Shown one piece after another: positions 11,048-20,463 of a stretch of DNA of 64,000 nt. Each line of letters opens with the position of its first letter. The first letter of the stretch is position 1. This DNA is from Hydractinia symbiolongicarpus (lineage: Eukaryota; Cnidaria; Hydrozoa; Anthoathecata; Hydractiniidae), in NCBI RefSeq assembly GCF_029227915.1, contig NC_079884.1, positions 990,001 to 1,054,000 of the forward strand. Reading direction: 5' to 3'. Below the pieces are notes generated by a model. The model made no database searches. It saw only the letters and a program-made list of their open reading frames with translations, and was not told the DNA's origin. The translations under genes were made by a program, and so were the position numbers.

Positions 11048-13456
11048 TTCTTAAGGAAGGACGTGAAAGTTATATCGGGGGAAGAGTGTGTTTCCCAGCA
11101 TAGGTTGCTGGTTTGTGATATTATCTTGAAGAGTGTCAGAGAAGCCAAGGGAAAGTACAGGCCCCGTCGAGAAGTCTGGAAGCTGAAGGAAGAGATTGTA
11201 GCAAGACAATTTAGTGCAAAAGTTCAGCAGTTAGCATACAATAGTCAATGTGATAGTGACAATGTTGAAAGTACTTGGACTACTTTAAAGAATTGTCTTC
11301 TAGAAGCTTCTGATGATACCTGTGGGTGGACGAAAGGACCAGCTAGACATAGACAGACCTGGTGGTGGAATAATGAGGTTGACCAGTGTATAAAGGAAAA
11401 GAGGAAACTTTGGAAAGAGTGGAAGTCAGGTGGTAGTAAAAATATTTACTTAGAAGCTAAGCGTCAGGCTCGTACAGCAGTGTATAAGGCAAAATCAGAA
11501 GCAGAGAGAAACAGATTTGCAGATGTGTTAAGAAGGGAAGACCAGCGCAATGAGGTATTCATGATAGCAAAGCAAATGAAGAAGACTAATCAAGATATTG
11601 TAGGTGAGAAGTGTATACGTAATGATGAAGGTGTTTTGGCTAGCACAGAGGAGGAGAAAAGGGTAGCTTGGAAGAATCATTATCAGAGGTTGCTTAACAC
11701 TGAGTTTGATTGGGACGAGGACAATTTGTCTGATGATGATGTCGTAGAAGGGCCAGCTATGCAGATCAAGACAGAATGGGTAGTGGAGGCTATTAGGAAA
11801 TTGAAGATTGGCAAGGCTGTAGGAGTATCAGGCATTGTTGCAGAGATGGTAAAAGCATCTGGATATATTGGAGTTGAGCTTATTACAAGTCTTGCTAACC
11901 AGATTATAAAGGATGGTGCTATTCCGAGTGAGTGGCAGTCGAGTGTAATAGTGAACTGTTTCAAGGGCAAGGGTGATGCATTAGAAAGGGGTAACTATAG
12001 AGGCTTGAAGTTGGTTGATCAAGTAATGAAAGTTATTGAAAGAGTGATTGATAAGTTACTTAGAGAAAGAATTGATATAGATAAGATGCAATTTGGTTTT
12101 GTTACAGGGCGTGGCACTACAGATGCAATATTTTTACTCAGACAGCTTCAGGAAAAGTATTTAGGAAAGAGAAAGAATCTCTATTTTGCCTTTGTAGATT
12201 TAGAGAAAGCTTTTGATAGAGTGCCACGTAAAGTTATTTGGTGGGCTATGAGAAAATTAGGTGTGAATGAGTGGCTAGTTACGATGGTTCAGTCTATGTA
12301 CAGCAATGCTAGAAGTCGTGTCAGGATTAACGATTCACTTAGTGATGAATTTAGTGTAAATGTTGGTGTACATCAGGGTTCTGTACTTAGTCCTTTGTTG
12401 TTTATTCTAGTCTTAGAAGCGCTGTCGATGGAGTTCAGAACAGGTTGTCCATGGGAGTTATTGTATGCAGATGATTTGGTTCTCATAGCAGAGTCGATGG
12501 AAGAATTAGTTGAAAAGTTTGAGAAGTTGGAAGAAAGGACTAGAAGAGAAAGGGCTGAAGGTAAACACAGCAAAGTCTAAAGTCATGATAAGTAGCATTG
12601 CAGCCAAGTGTGACCTTGTATTTGGAAAGTCGCCTTGTGGAGTTTGCAGGAAAGGGGTTGGTAGTAACTCAATTTTTTGTCAGACTTGCAAGCATTGGGT
12701 ACATAAGAAGTGCAGTAGTATTAGTGGAAGGTTAAGAGCTGACATACAGTTTGTATGCAAGCGTTGCAAAGGTGAGATTATAGAGAATGAAGTATTTCCA
12801 GCTTTAATGATGTACAACAGTGGCTCGTTAGAGATAGTTAAGAACTTCTGTTACTTAGGTGATATGTTGGGCAGTGAAGGGGGTGTTGGAAGAAGTGTTA
12901 CTTGCAGGATAGGTTCTGCTTGGAAAAAGTTTAGAGAGTTACTTGCTTTATTGACTAGCAGAGTCCTGTCAATTGAGGTAAAAGGTAGGTTGTATGAGGC
13001 CTGTGTAAGAAGTGTTATGTTGTACGGTAGTGAGACATGGGCAGTGAAGCAGGAAGATCTTGACCGTTTAGAAAGGAATGATATGAGAATGGTTAGGTGG
13101 ATGTGTAATGCCAGTCTGAGAGACAGAAAGAGTTCAGATGAGCTAAGAAGCAGGCTAAGTCTCTGTAGAATTAAAGATGTTATCCAGATAAGAAGATTGA
13201 ATTGGCTGGGGCACTTGGAAAGAATGGAGGAGGATAATTGGGTAAGAAAGTGTAGAGACTTGATAGATAAAGCCCAGAGGCAGACCGAGAAAGACTTGGC
13301 AGGAGGTTATAAGGACAGACTTGATAGAGAGGAAGTTGAGTTTAGATCTAACACAGTCTAGATCAGATTGGAAGAGGGTCATTAATATACCCCGTCCAAC
13401 CCATGCTAGCATGGAAAACGGACGTTAAGCCGAGAATGATGATGATGATGATGAGT
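11048..13456 (+). mobile_element. Non-LTR retrotransposon (RTE/BovB-like), 5'-truncated, frameshifted
   Basis: It begins inside the endonuclease C-terminus (KVISGEECVSQHR), runs through the reverse transcriptase (FVDLEKAFDRV, VHQGSVLSPLLF, LLYADDLVL near 12460-12485), then a PHD-type zinc finger and the typical C-terminal MLYGSETWAV and RMVRWMCN motifs. It ends in GGACGTTAAGCCGAGAATG followed by (ATG)n. Two reading-frame breaks are visible: an apparent one-base insertion near 12527 joins the frames 10934-12580 and 12510-13361, and an internal deletion near 13268 is seen by comparison with the second copy at 60.45 kb. The open frame upstream of 11048 is fortuitous flank. Confidence 0.85.
12632..12776 (+). 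other. PHD-type zinc finger inside the LINE coding region
   Basis: The frame reads CGVC, then CQTC, HWVHKKC and CKRC, a C4HC3 arrangement over about 48 residues, placed between the reverse transcriptase and the C-terminal domain of the element. It is the same frame as the downstream C-terminal part, so it belongs to the element and was not a separate insertion. Confidence 0.75.
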
Positions 13457-13459
13457 TAG

Positions 13460-14865
13460 GAATTTATGGCCCACAGGCACTTTGTGCCCTTCTTACACAT
13501 AAAAAACACCACGTATAACAGGGTTAAATTCAAAGCTTGAAAAACGCTGTATTTCATTCAAAAAGACAAGAAAACATCCTTACAAAGCTACAGATCGCTG
13601 TGTTTTGCTGTAAAATGATAAGAATGCATCCCTATGAAGATTTAAATTTGCTGTTTTGTCTTCTATAATGACAAAGACAGGTTCTAACGAGCATTAAAAA
13701 TCTTTGTATTTTGTTATAAAACAATAGAGCACTCAGAACTACAATATTTAATTGCTGTGTCAAAACAGATGGTGTGAAATAATTTAAACAATAGCTTGGA
13801 TATTAACTGGATAGAAGCTTCATCGTAACTGTTTGTTATGGCTCTTGCACATCGACAACAACAACAAAAAAGTTTATATCAGCTGTGATGTAAAAACATT
13901 GAAATATGACTCTCTATACTCAAACAAGTATTCTTGTTACTGTACAGCATTTCGCCTTGACAAGAGTACAATGGTAGTGAACATGTTAAAGCAGTAAAAA
14001 ACCATAACCAAGATTAGTTGTGGTGTAATGTTTTTATACGTACATGCACAAGCAAAAAATGTAAACAACAGATCACAACAAAAATGAATGCAAGTATGTT
14101 AAGTATTATTTGTGAAAAAAAACAATTCCAATACATTTTTAATCTTTATATTCCCTAAAATCATTAAAAAAGCCTAGGTCCATCAGGGTGCTGACTGGCC
14201 TGAAACGCTGGCGTTTTAAAAAAAACTTAATATTTCATTAGGAGAAACCTAAATCAACCCAAAACAACATTTTTAAAAAATTTATTACCTTATTTATAAT
14301 TTTTTCTTTTAATGTAGAGCAGTGGCAGTGGAAGAGTTCTGAAAAAAACTGTTTTTTATATCATTTTTTCCATAAATAGCTGTAATAAAATCCCACAAAT
14401 AATAAACTGAGAGTACAACAACAAAATACAGTATATACAGTCTGTATGTAATCTACCGTGTACACGCTAATATCACACCTTTGCGTGAAGGACGGCAGTC
14501 GTTTGTCCTTTGTTATAATTAAATCCCTTAACGGTTTTGCAAGTACATATTTGCGTGTTAAAAAATGCACTCGCAAAGAAATATTGGGGCAATTATATTT
14601 TTTGTAATAACAAGATGCATTGTGTTAAAAAAGCATATTGCGATCTAAATTTCGTTTATAAACTTTTAAAATGTGATCTAAAAAGACATTTCTATCGCCG
14701 CTTTTCGATTTTAAACTTTCAAAATGTTATCTAAAAAACATTTCTATCGGCGCAGACAAATTTAACTTTTCTGTCAAATGACATTATGTAAAAATACAAT
14801 CGCGTCCATGCCGAAAAAGTACACACCAAGCAAAAACTACGAATATGCTTTTTTAACTCTCATTC
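13460..14865. other. Intergenic, nothing coding recognised
   Basis: AT-rich sequence without a supported gene. A minus-strand candidate exon with acceptor and donor exists around 14288-14340 but its reading frames give no conserved peptide, so it could at most be an untranslated exon of NCOR. Confidence 0.4.
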
Positions 14866-14867
14866 GG

Positions 14868-15046
14868 TTTGACAATAAGGTTTTCCGATGCGGGCAAGGT
14901 CCTTAATTGAAGATCTGTAGTATCCCAGGAATCCTAGCAAACTTCGTCGTTCTTCAATTGTTGATGGTGCCTTTCTGAGCTTGTTGACCGCTTCAATATG
15001 GAGAGGGTTGACATGGTAATCTTCAGCAGTGATCACTTTCCCAAAG
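14868..15046 (-). mobile_element. Ty3/gypsy-type reverse-transcriptase fragment
   Basis: The minus frame contains GKVITAEDYHVNP, then a RRSLLGFLGYYRSSIKDLAR stretch. In gypsy-class pol proteins the same connection region reads LGxxVSxxGIxxDPxK...LRSFLGLxxYYRRFIxxFSxIAxPL. Only about 60 codons remain, without LTRs, protease or integrase nearby. Confidence 0.75.
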
Positions 15047-15295
15047 TACTAGTTTTGGTTTAGATTATAGGTTCAGTTTATTGAAGTTATTTTAATCCTG
15101 TTGTATATACATGATATATTTAGATACCTTGTGCATATTTCTAGTGCCCTTGGCAACGCTGTGAAAACCAGTTAAACCAATAAGATAAATTAATTTACAA
15201 CTAGAGTTTTTAATCTTTCTGAATAAGACTAAGCCTACATTTTGGTATGGGAATTGAACCTGGGCCGCCTGTGTGAAAAAAGTTGTCTGGCAGAG

Positions 15296-16056
15296 CGAGG
15301 ACCCTAGTTGAGTTTGAATTAGGCCGCCATCAAAAATATGTCATGTTCGCGTCCTCCGACTGACTCACTTTTGGTAATAAAAACCCGGGTTGGTATAAGT
15401 CGAAAAAGAAAAACGGAAATTTTTTTCCGTTCCAAACGCAATATAAGGTCACGAAATTTGAGTTACCAAAACTCTTAAATAGCATAAACGATTTCATATT
15501 TTTCACAAGTAAATTTTAGGATTTACTTACAGTCATTGTTTACAGAAAGAAGAAAAAATTTGTCTCACAAGAATTCACTGGTGCAGCAATTTCATGCTGC
15601 ACTATTTCATGTTTTAGTAATTAAAATAATTTTACGTGACCGACATCAATAGTGCGATACACACCAATTTCAGCTTTTCTTCATTATCCATCTGTAACCA
15701 CATGTGTCTCCACTTAATTTTGTTTTGATCGAAATTTTTAAATTCCCACCAAAAAAGTGTGTAATTTGCAGAACGCTTTTAAAACTAGAAAAAGGTGTAT
15801 TCCCATAGAGATCAATTCCTTTAGGGTACTCCTCGTCGTACTAACAGTTTGCAGGGCGGCGAAAAAGTGTCTGCAAACAATGTCGAGTGACGCTATACTT
15901 TTTTTAGTACTGGGAAGGAATTTACTCGCTCCAATCTAAAAATCCAAGGAAAAAATACGCTCCACAGCCCGACTGACTGATTCTTGCAGGGTCTTCAGGA
16001 CGCGAACATAACATATTTTTTATGGTGGCCTTAAAATACTCTAGGACTCCCCTAGG
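15296..16056. mobile_element. Inverted-repeat element (MITE-like) with a tRNA-like sequence at its left edge
   Basis: Left arm 15296-15355 and right arm 15993-16056 are inverted copies of about 55 bp, sharing the core ATGTTCGCGTCCT with GGCC(G/A)CCAT upstream of it. The 640-bp interior has no recognisable transposase. A B-box-like GGTTCAATTCC (minus, 15250-15260) just outside the left arm suggests a neighbouring tRNA-derived SINE. Exact ends and target duplications were not resolved. Confidence 0.5.
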
Positions 16057-16394
16057 CCAACTTGGTTAACTTTAGCTAACTGGACTGCTTTTACCAAAAA
16101 CCTAAAAAAATATTAAAAAAGTAAATATTTTGTTGTAAGCAAATAAATAATCCAAACTTTACATTCATTTTCTAGAGAATGTAGTCAGTGATTTTAAAGG
16201 GCAGACATACACAACAAAAAAAAACAATCAGCTACAAGTCTTTGGTTTAGATTAATGTTTTCAAAACAACTCTACCATTTTTAATTTATTTTCGAATGCT
16301 TATTTTCTTATTTGTTAAATTGATGTGGACAGAACGAATAGGCAAGAACTAGTTCCCAGCCCCTATAATAGCTAACGTAATTCATTGCGGAAAT

Positions 16395-16589
16395 TTCATT
16401 GGCTACTACTACAAAAGTCATGAATTCTGATTGGCTATGACGACGAAGGGTTTTCTCTAGGCTTTCCCCTGTAAAAAAATCTTTTGGACGTGAAGGAAAA
16501 GGTACAGCAAGGAATGCCTGTGGTAGGTTTGGGCAAGAATTATTGATTAACGTTTACATTTCTTCTATTTTGCTACTTTATAAGCCGTT
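16395..16589 (+). promoter_or_regulatory. Putative promoter of the 139-aa gene
   Basis: Two inverted CCAAT boxes (ATTGG at about 16398-16402 and 16429-16433), spaced by about one helical turn times three, sit roughly 160-190 bases before the ATG. A CTTTATAAG at 16573 is too near the ATG to be a normal TATA box. Confidence 0.35.
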
Positions 16590-17009
16590 ATGGAGCTTGA
16601 CCTTATGATATTTGAAATGGATTTAACTCAACATATGAAGTCAAAGCTTTTAGAGGAAACGTCAGTTCCCTGTGCGCCTCCGCCTAGTCCAAGCTTTAAT
16701 TCAAGAAGAAAACCTATGAACATATCTATACACTTGTCGAAGTTAGTAGACTCATGCGAAGATTTAATAGCAAAAACTAGCAGAATTAGCTTGGGATCAT
16801 GTAGGAGCAGTCCGTTGCATATGAAAAGAAAAACTAGTGACAGCGAGGATTGCTATTCGTCTGAAAGTTCTCCTGGAATATCAGAAATTTCTTGCTCTGT
16901 TGGGAAAAGAAGCAGATCGTCACTTAACCTGGACAGTATAGTATTGAACAAGTCGTCGGATCTTCCAATAACAGTTTCTCGAAATGAAAACTTTTTTATC
17001 AAACAATAA
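16590..17009 (+). CDS. Single-exon protein of unknown function, 139 aa
   Basis: Not recognised. An in-frame stop lies two codons before the ATG, so this is the first possible start. The protein begins with a short acidic hydrophobic segment (MELDLMIFEMDL), then a Pro/Ser stretch (CAPPPSPSF), a predicted helix around ISIHLSKLVDSCEDLI, and a Ser-rich half with the basic patches MKRKTSDSED and GKRSRSS. The acidic-helix followed by MKRKxSxSE/SSES arrangement vaguely recalls small cell-cycle regulators such as RGCC, but that resemblance is weak. There is no signal peptide or membrane segment; a nuclear or cytosolic phosphoprotein is plausible. Two ATTGG (inverted CCAAT) boxes lie near 16398 and 16429. 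Confidence 0.6.
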   Translation: MELDLMIFEMDLTQHMKSKLLEETSVPCAPPPSPSFNSRRKPMNISIHLSKLVDSCEDLIAKTSRISLGSCRSSPLHMKRKTSDSEDCYSSESSPGISEISCSVGKRSRSSLNLDSIVLNKSSDLPITVSRNENFFIKQ

Positions 17010-18054
17010 TTAAAGAAAGTAGTTAGCTAGGTTCTTTTTAGAGGTTGCATAAATTTGAAACTCATTTTATATATATTTAATATTATTTATGAAGTTTCAT
17101 AAATAGCCATGTGTCCAGTTAGATTTATGCAGTTTCTGTATGTATATACAATATTTTTGACTCTCATAGAGTGATTTAACACGTACATTTGTTTAACGGT
17201 TCAGTTAACATGAATTTCAAATTTGTTTCATAATTTATTGAACAACAAGGTTAGCTAAAACAACCAAAGTAAAAAGTCCATCTTATCTTAAATTTAAGAT
17301 TCAGTGTCACCATAAATCATAAACGAAACAATATTTTCTGTAAAAAATGTTAGTCACATATAGATATTGTTGAATTTTGTGAATATAGCTATGTATTTAT
17401 ATGTGGTAAAAAATCCAAATATTTTTTACTAAATATATACGATAGTTCAAATTATTGGCAACACCTAACACCTAAATATGAAGAGAACTCCATTTATTGC
17501 AATTGTGAGTTGAAATTCAAGAAATTTTTTTTATATTATTACCAAGCAAATTTTTTGGCCAGTGACCCTTTAGCAGTAAATCTCTACAATAATTTGAACT
17601 CCAATATATATGTCAATGTGAGGTTGTACCTCGGACAACCACAATCTTAATTTATTACATTTACCTTTATTTTCCTATCTTTGTTGAACTAATGTATTCC
17701 GTCGAGTGTTTGGAATCAGCATTGCCTTTGAAAAACAGTATTTAACGCAGCAGAATCTCTAAGATATTTTGTATATACAGAATTTAGTTGCTTTGTTCTT
17801 ACTAGCAAATGTTATATATATTTAGAATTTATCATGATTTTACTGGATTTTAGAAGTCTCTCGTTTTATTTTTGTAGGAAATTATCAACTTACTTTTTTA
17901 TATATTATATTACAAGAATCAAGGGAATTTGTCACAAAATTGTCAACTTGATATTCGTTTCATAGGGTATAATATATAGGCAAAATTATTAAATTATTTT
18001 TCTGTGAATGTATCAAATATGCTTTCAAAAGTGAAAGAAGATAGTACTTATCAA

Positions 18055-18060
18055 AATAAA
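18055..18060 (+). promoter_or_regulatory. Candidate polyadenylation signal AATAAA for the 139-aa gene
   Basis: First canonical AATAAA downstream of the stop at 17009 that is followed by a T-rich stretch. It implies a 3' UTR of about 1 kb, which contains no other feature. Confidence 0.4.
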
Positions 18061-18064
18061 GTTT

Positions 18065-19205
18065 TCTCCATTCCCTTAAGCCTCCATACATAACATATCA
18101 TTTTATGGGATTATGAATTTTGCTTCTAGCCTCATAATTTTAATAGTGGGTTTATTTTTAACCTCTGTTAACTCTTATACAATTCATAATACAGAAAAAC
18201 TTTAATAAAAGCACATAGATCCAGTCTGGTGATTCTTGTAGGGAGGATTCCAGTAAATTTTGACATACTATAAGTTTCAGCTGCATGGTAATCGAGACAA
18301 CCATGTACTTGTTCGAACAGGAACTAAGGTGTATGCATTACGTCATTAGTTCATTTCAAGGATGGTTATACGACTATAGCATGTTCGTCATAAGATTCAG
18401 AAACCTCGCTGTCATGTAAACAGTTGACATTGATAATATTAACGCGATTGATATTGAGAGGCTAGTGCGCAGGGACCTTGGGCCTTAAAGTCAAATGCCG
18501 CGTCTGACCCCGCTATTTTTCTTCGTGTTGTTACCAATGCGAGCTCGGCGTTATCAAAGGAGTTATATAGCCTTGGACACAGAAGTGTGCCCTTTCAACT
18601 TTGATTATTTTTTAAAGTTATATTCGTTGAAAATTAGGCTTTTCTCTGCGCATGTTGTGCCTCTCTAACTGTAAAAGGATGACAAAGTCGGCCCATTCGA
18701 AGAAGGCATTGACTGACGGTGAACCAGCATTTATATGGCATATACGCATCTCTGAAAGTGATGGTACCGTTATAGGAAAGGCGGAACTAATAATAGAACT
18801 TTAAGAAAGTGGTTTCTGTGTCTCATTAAATAAAATCTAATTTTGAACTACAGTGCGTCCTTTCATGCAGTTGAAAAATTATATGAGATGACGCCACAAA
18901 CTAACTTTACTAGTTACTTTAAGCGACAAAATTGTTTGCGGAAGAAAAGATTGCGAATGCACATATTTTATCTTATCACATAATTTCCCTTTAAATGAAC
19001 GCCCTTTAACACCCTCTTCTTCGTCATTAAAAGGGGAAAATACCATCATAAATCATACCGATACAAGGTGTCACTTGTTAAAAAAACGCCCATTTAAAAA
19101 CACTTTTGAAAACAACACTATGAAATTTTTTTTATATACGGCTGAGGCGTTGTAAGAAATACGTAAACTATTACAGTGACAGTCGACAAATGTTTGCTAT
19201 CATTG
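18065..19205. other. Intergenic, nothing recognised
   Basis: No supported exon, RNA gene or named repeat. A further AATAAA lies near 18830. Confidence 0.4.
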
Positions 19206-19208
19206 GAA

Positions 19209-19709
19209 TCAATAACGCGTGCCGCTATACAAGTTGGGACATCGAGGGATGGCTTGGTAACACCGACACGGTGAAGAGAATCTCATCTTCTCCACAACGG
19301 GAACATTTATGCTACAGCAACAGCAACATTGGTTTTGCTGTTTCGTATACTGTTCTTGTTTTTTAGCTTCCTTCATTTTCCACAGACGAAATTTCAGTTC
19401 TTCTTGCAATTCTTGAGTGGTCATATCGCGATAACGTCGATCATACGTCTCTTCGACGTGTCTGTTGGCACGCATATTTGACATTGCTTTCTCCTGCTTC
19501 AAGTCAGTATGATTTGATAACTTACTTGATATCCTTTTTTGAGAGTATTCCCTTTTACCACATGACTGATTTGACACTAATTCGTCAGCTTCTAACTGCA
19601 ACTCTTTAAAATCGGTTGTTAAGTCGTACAATTTCCATGCGATACACTTGAGTTCGTTATGTATATCTTCGTACTCCTGCTCTCGCCATGTTTTGTCTTC
19701 ATACGCCAT
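19209..19709 (-). CDS. Single-exon coiled-coil protein with Cys cluster, 166 aa, unknown function
   Basis: Not recognised. The ATG at 19709-19707 has a good context (AAGATGG). The protein is strongly helical and charged: two heptad-like stretches (about residues 5-50 and 90-120, with TTQELQEELKFRLWKMKEAK) are separated by a basic Ser/Lys linker. A run of five cysteines (QCCCCCS, about residues 127-134) is followed by a short Pro/Cys/Arg-rich tail. The Cys run could be palmitoylated or bind metal; that is inference. There is no signal peptide. A start-stop uORF (ATGTAA) lies immediately upstream. It may be a lineage-restricted gene. Confidence 0.6.
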   Translation of the reverse strand: MAYEDKTWREQEYEDIHNELKCIAWKLYDLTTDFKELQLEADELVSNQSCGKREYSQKRISSKLSNHTDLKQEKAMSNMRANRHVEETYDRRYRDMTTQELQEELKFRLWKMKEAKKQEQYTKQQNQCCCCCSINVPVVEKMRFSSPCRCYQAIPRCPNLYSGTRY

Positions 19710-19710
19710 C

Positions 19711-19716
19711 TTACAT
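19711..19716 (-). promoter_or_regulatory. Minimal start-stop uORF (ATGTAA)
   Basis: One base separates this ATG-stop pair from the start codon of the 166-aa gene (ATGTAA, then G, then ATG). If the transcript begins upstream, ribosomes would meet the minimal uORF directly before the main start. Confidence 0.45.
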
Positions 19717-20159
19717 GAATGAGATCAAAGAAGTGTAGCGCGCGAAGTTGTGTTGTAATAAAATGTTGTTTCCAGTGAGAAATCAAATTTTAATCTACCC
19801 ACATCGTTTTACTCACATTTAGTTGATGTTTCACAACAGTGAGAACTCGTGTCCAGATTTTCAGCATCCATTCATATGGAAGAAATACGAAGTATTCAAT
19901 ATTATGGTTAAAAATGTTGAATTGTATTTTTGTTTTTTGAATTATTTATTTTTAACTTCTCGTATTCAACAAAAACATCAAATCTGCACAAAAGAAACCT
20001 CTTAAAATCCTTCTTCTACTCCATCACAGAGGCATGTAGTTTTCCACAATGTACAGCGGATGTGTAGCATACCTTCATTTTTTTCTAATTTCAGGAATGA
20101 CTAATATCAATGATCAAATAGACAACTACAAACATGTAAAATTATCAATATACTATTCG

Positions 20160-20169
20160 TTTATTTATT
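20160..20169 (-). promoter_or_regulatory. Candidate polyadenylation signals of GALK2
   Basis: Two overlapping AATAAA hexamers on the minus strand, about 300 bases downstream of the GALK2 stop. Confidence 0.5.
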
Positions 20170-20463
20170 AAATTCCCATTAATTGTTACAGATTCTATAA
20201 AGTACGTCGTAAAAAAAATTAAGTATAAATCATTATTTTCACCAGATTAAAATAGAAAAAGACTTAATATCAGATTTTAATAAATCGTGGTTAATTCCAT
20301 TTGATTCTCATGCTTCAAGATTATGTAACCTCTTCTTTGTCAATGATAAGCAGATTGACACAATCTCATTAGCAGTAATTAAAAGCACATATCAGCTGGA
20401 CATAGACCTCATAAAACTAAAAATTGAACTATTTCACGTGGCACCTGTCACGTGTCACCTTAT

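Noticed and set aside
14288-14340. Possible minus-strand exon with acceptor and donor
   Set aside because: No frame gives an NCOR-like peptide; kept only as a possible untranslated exon.
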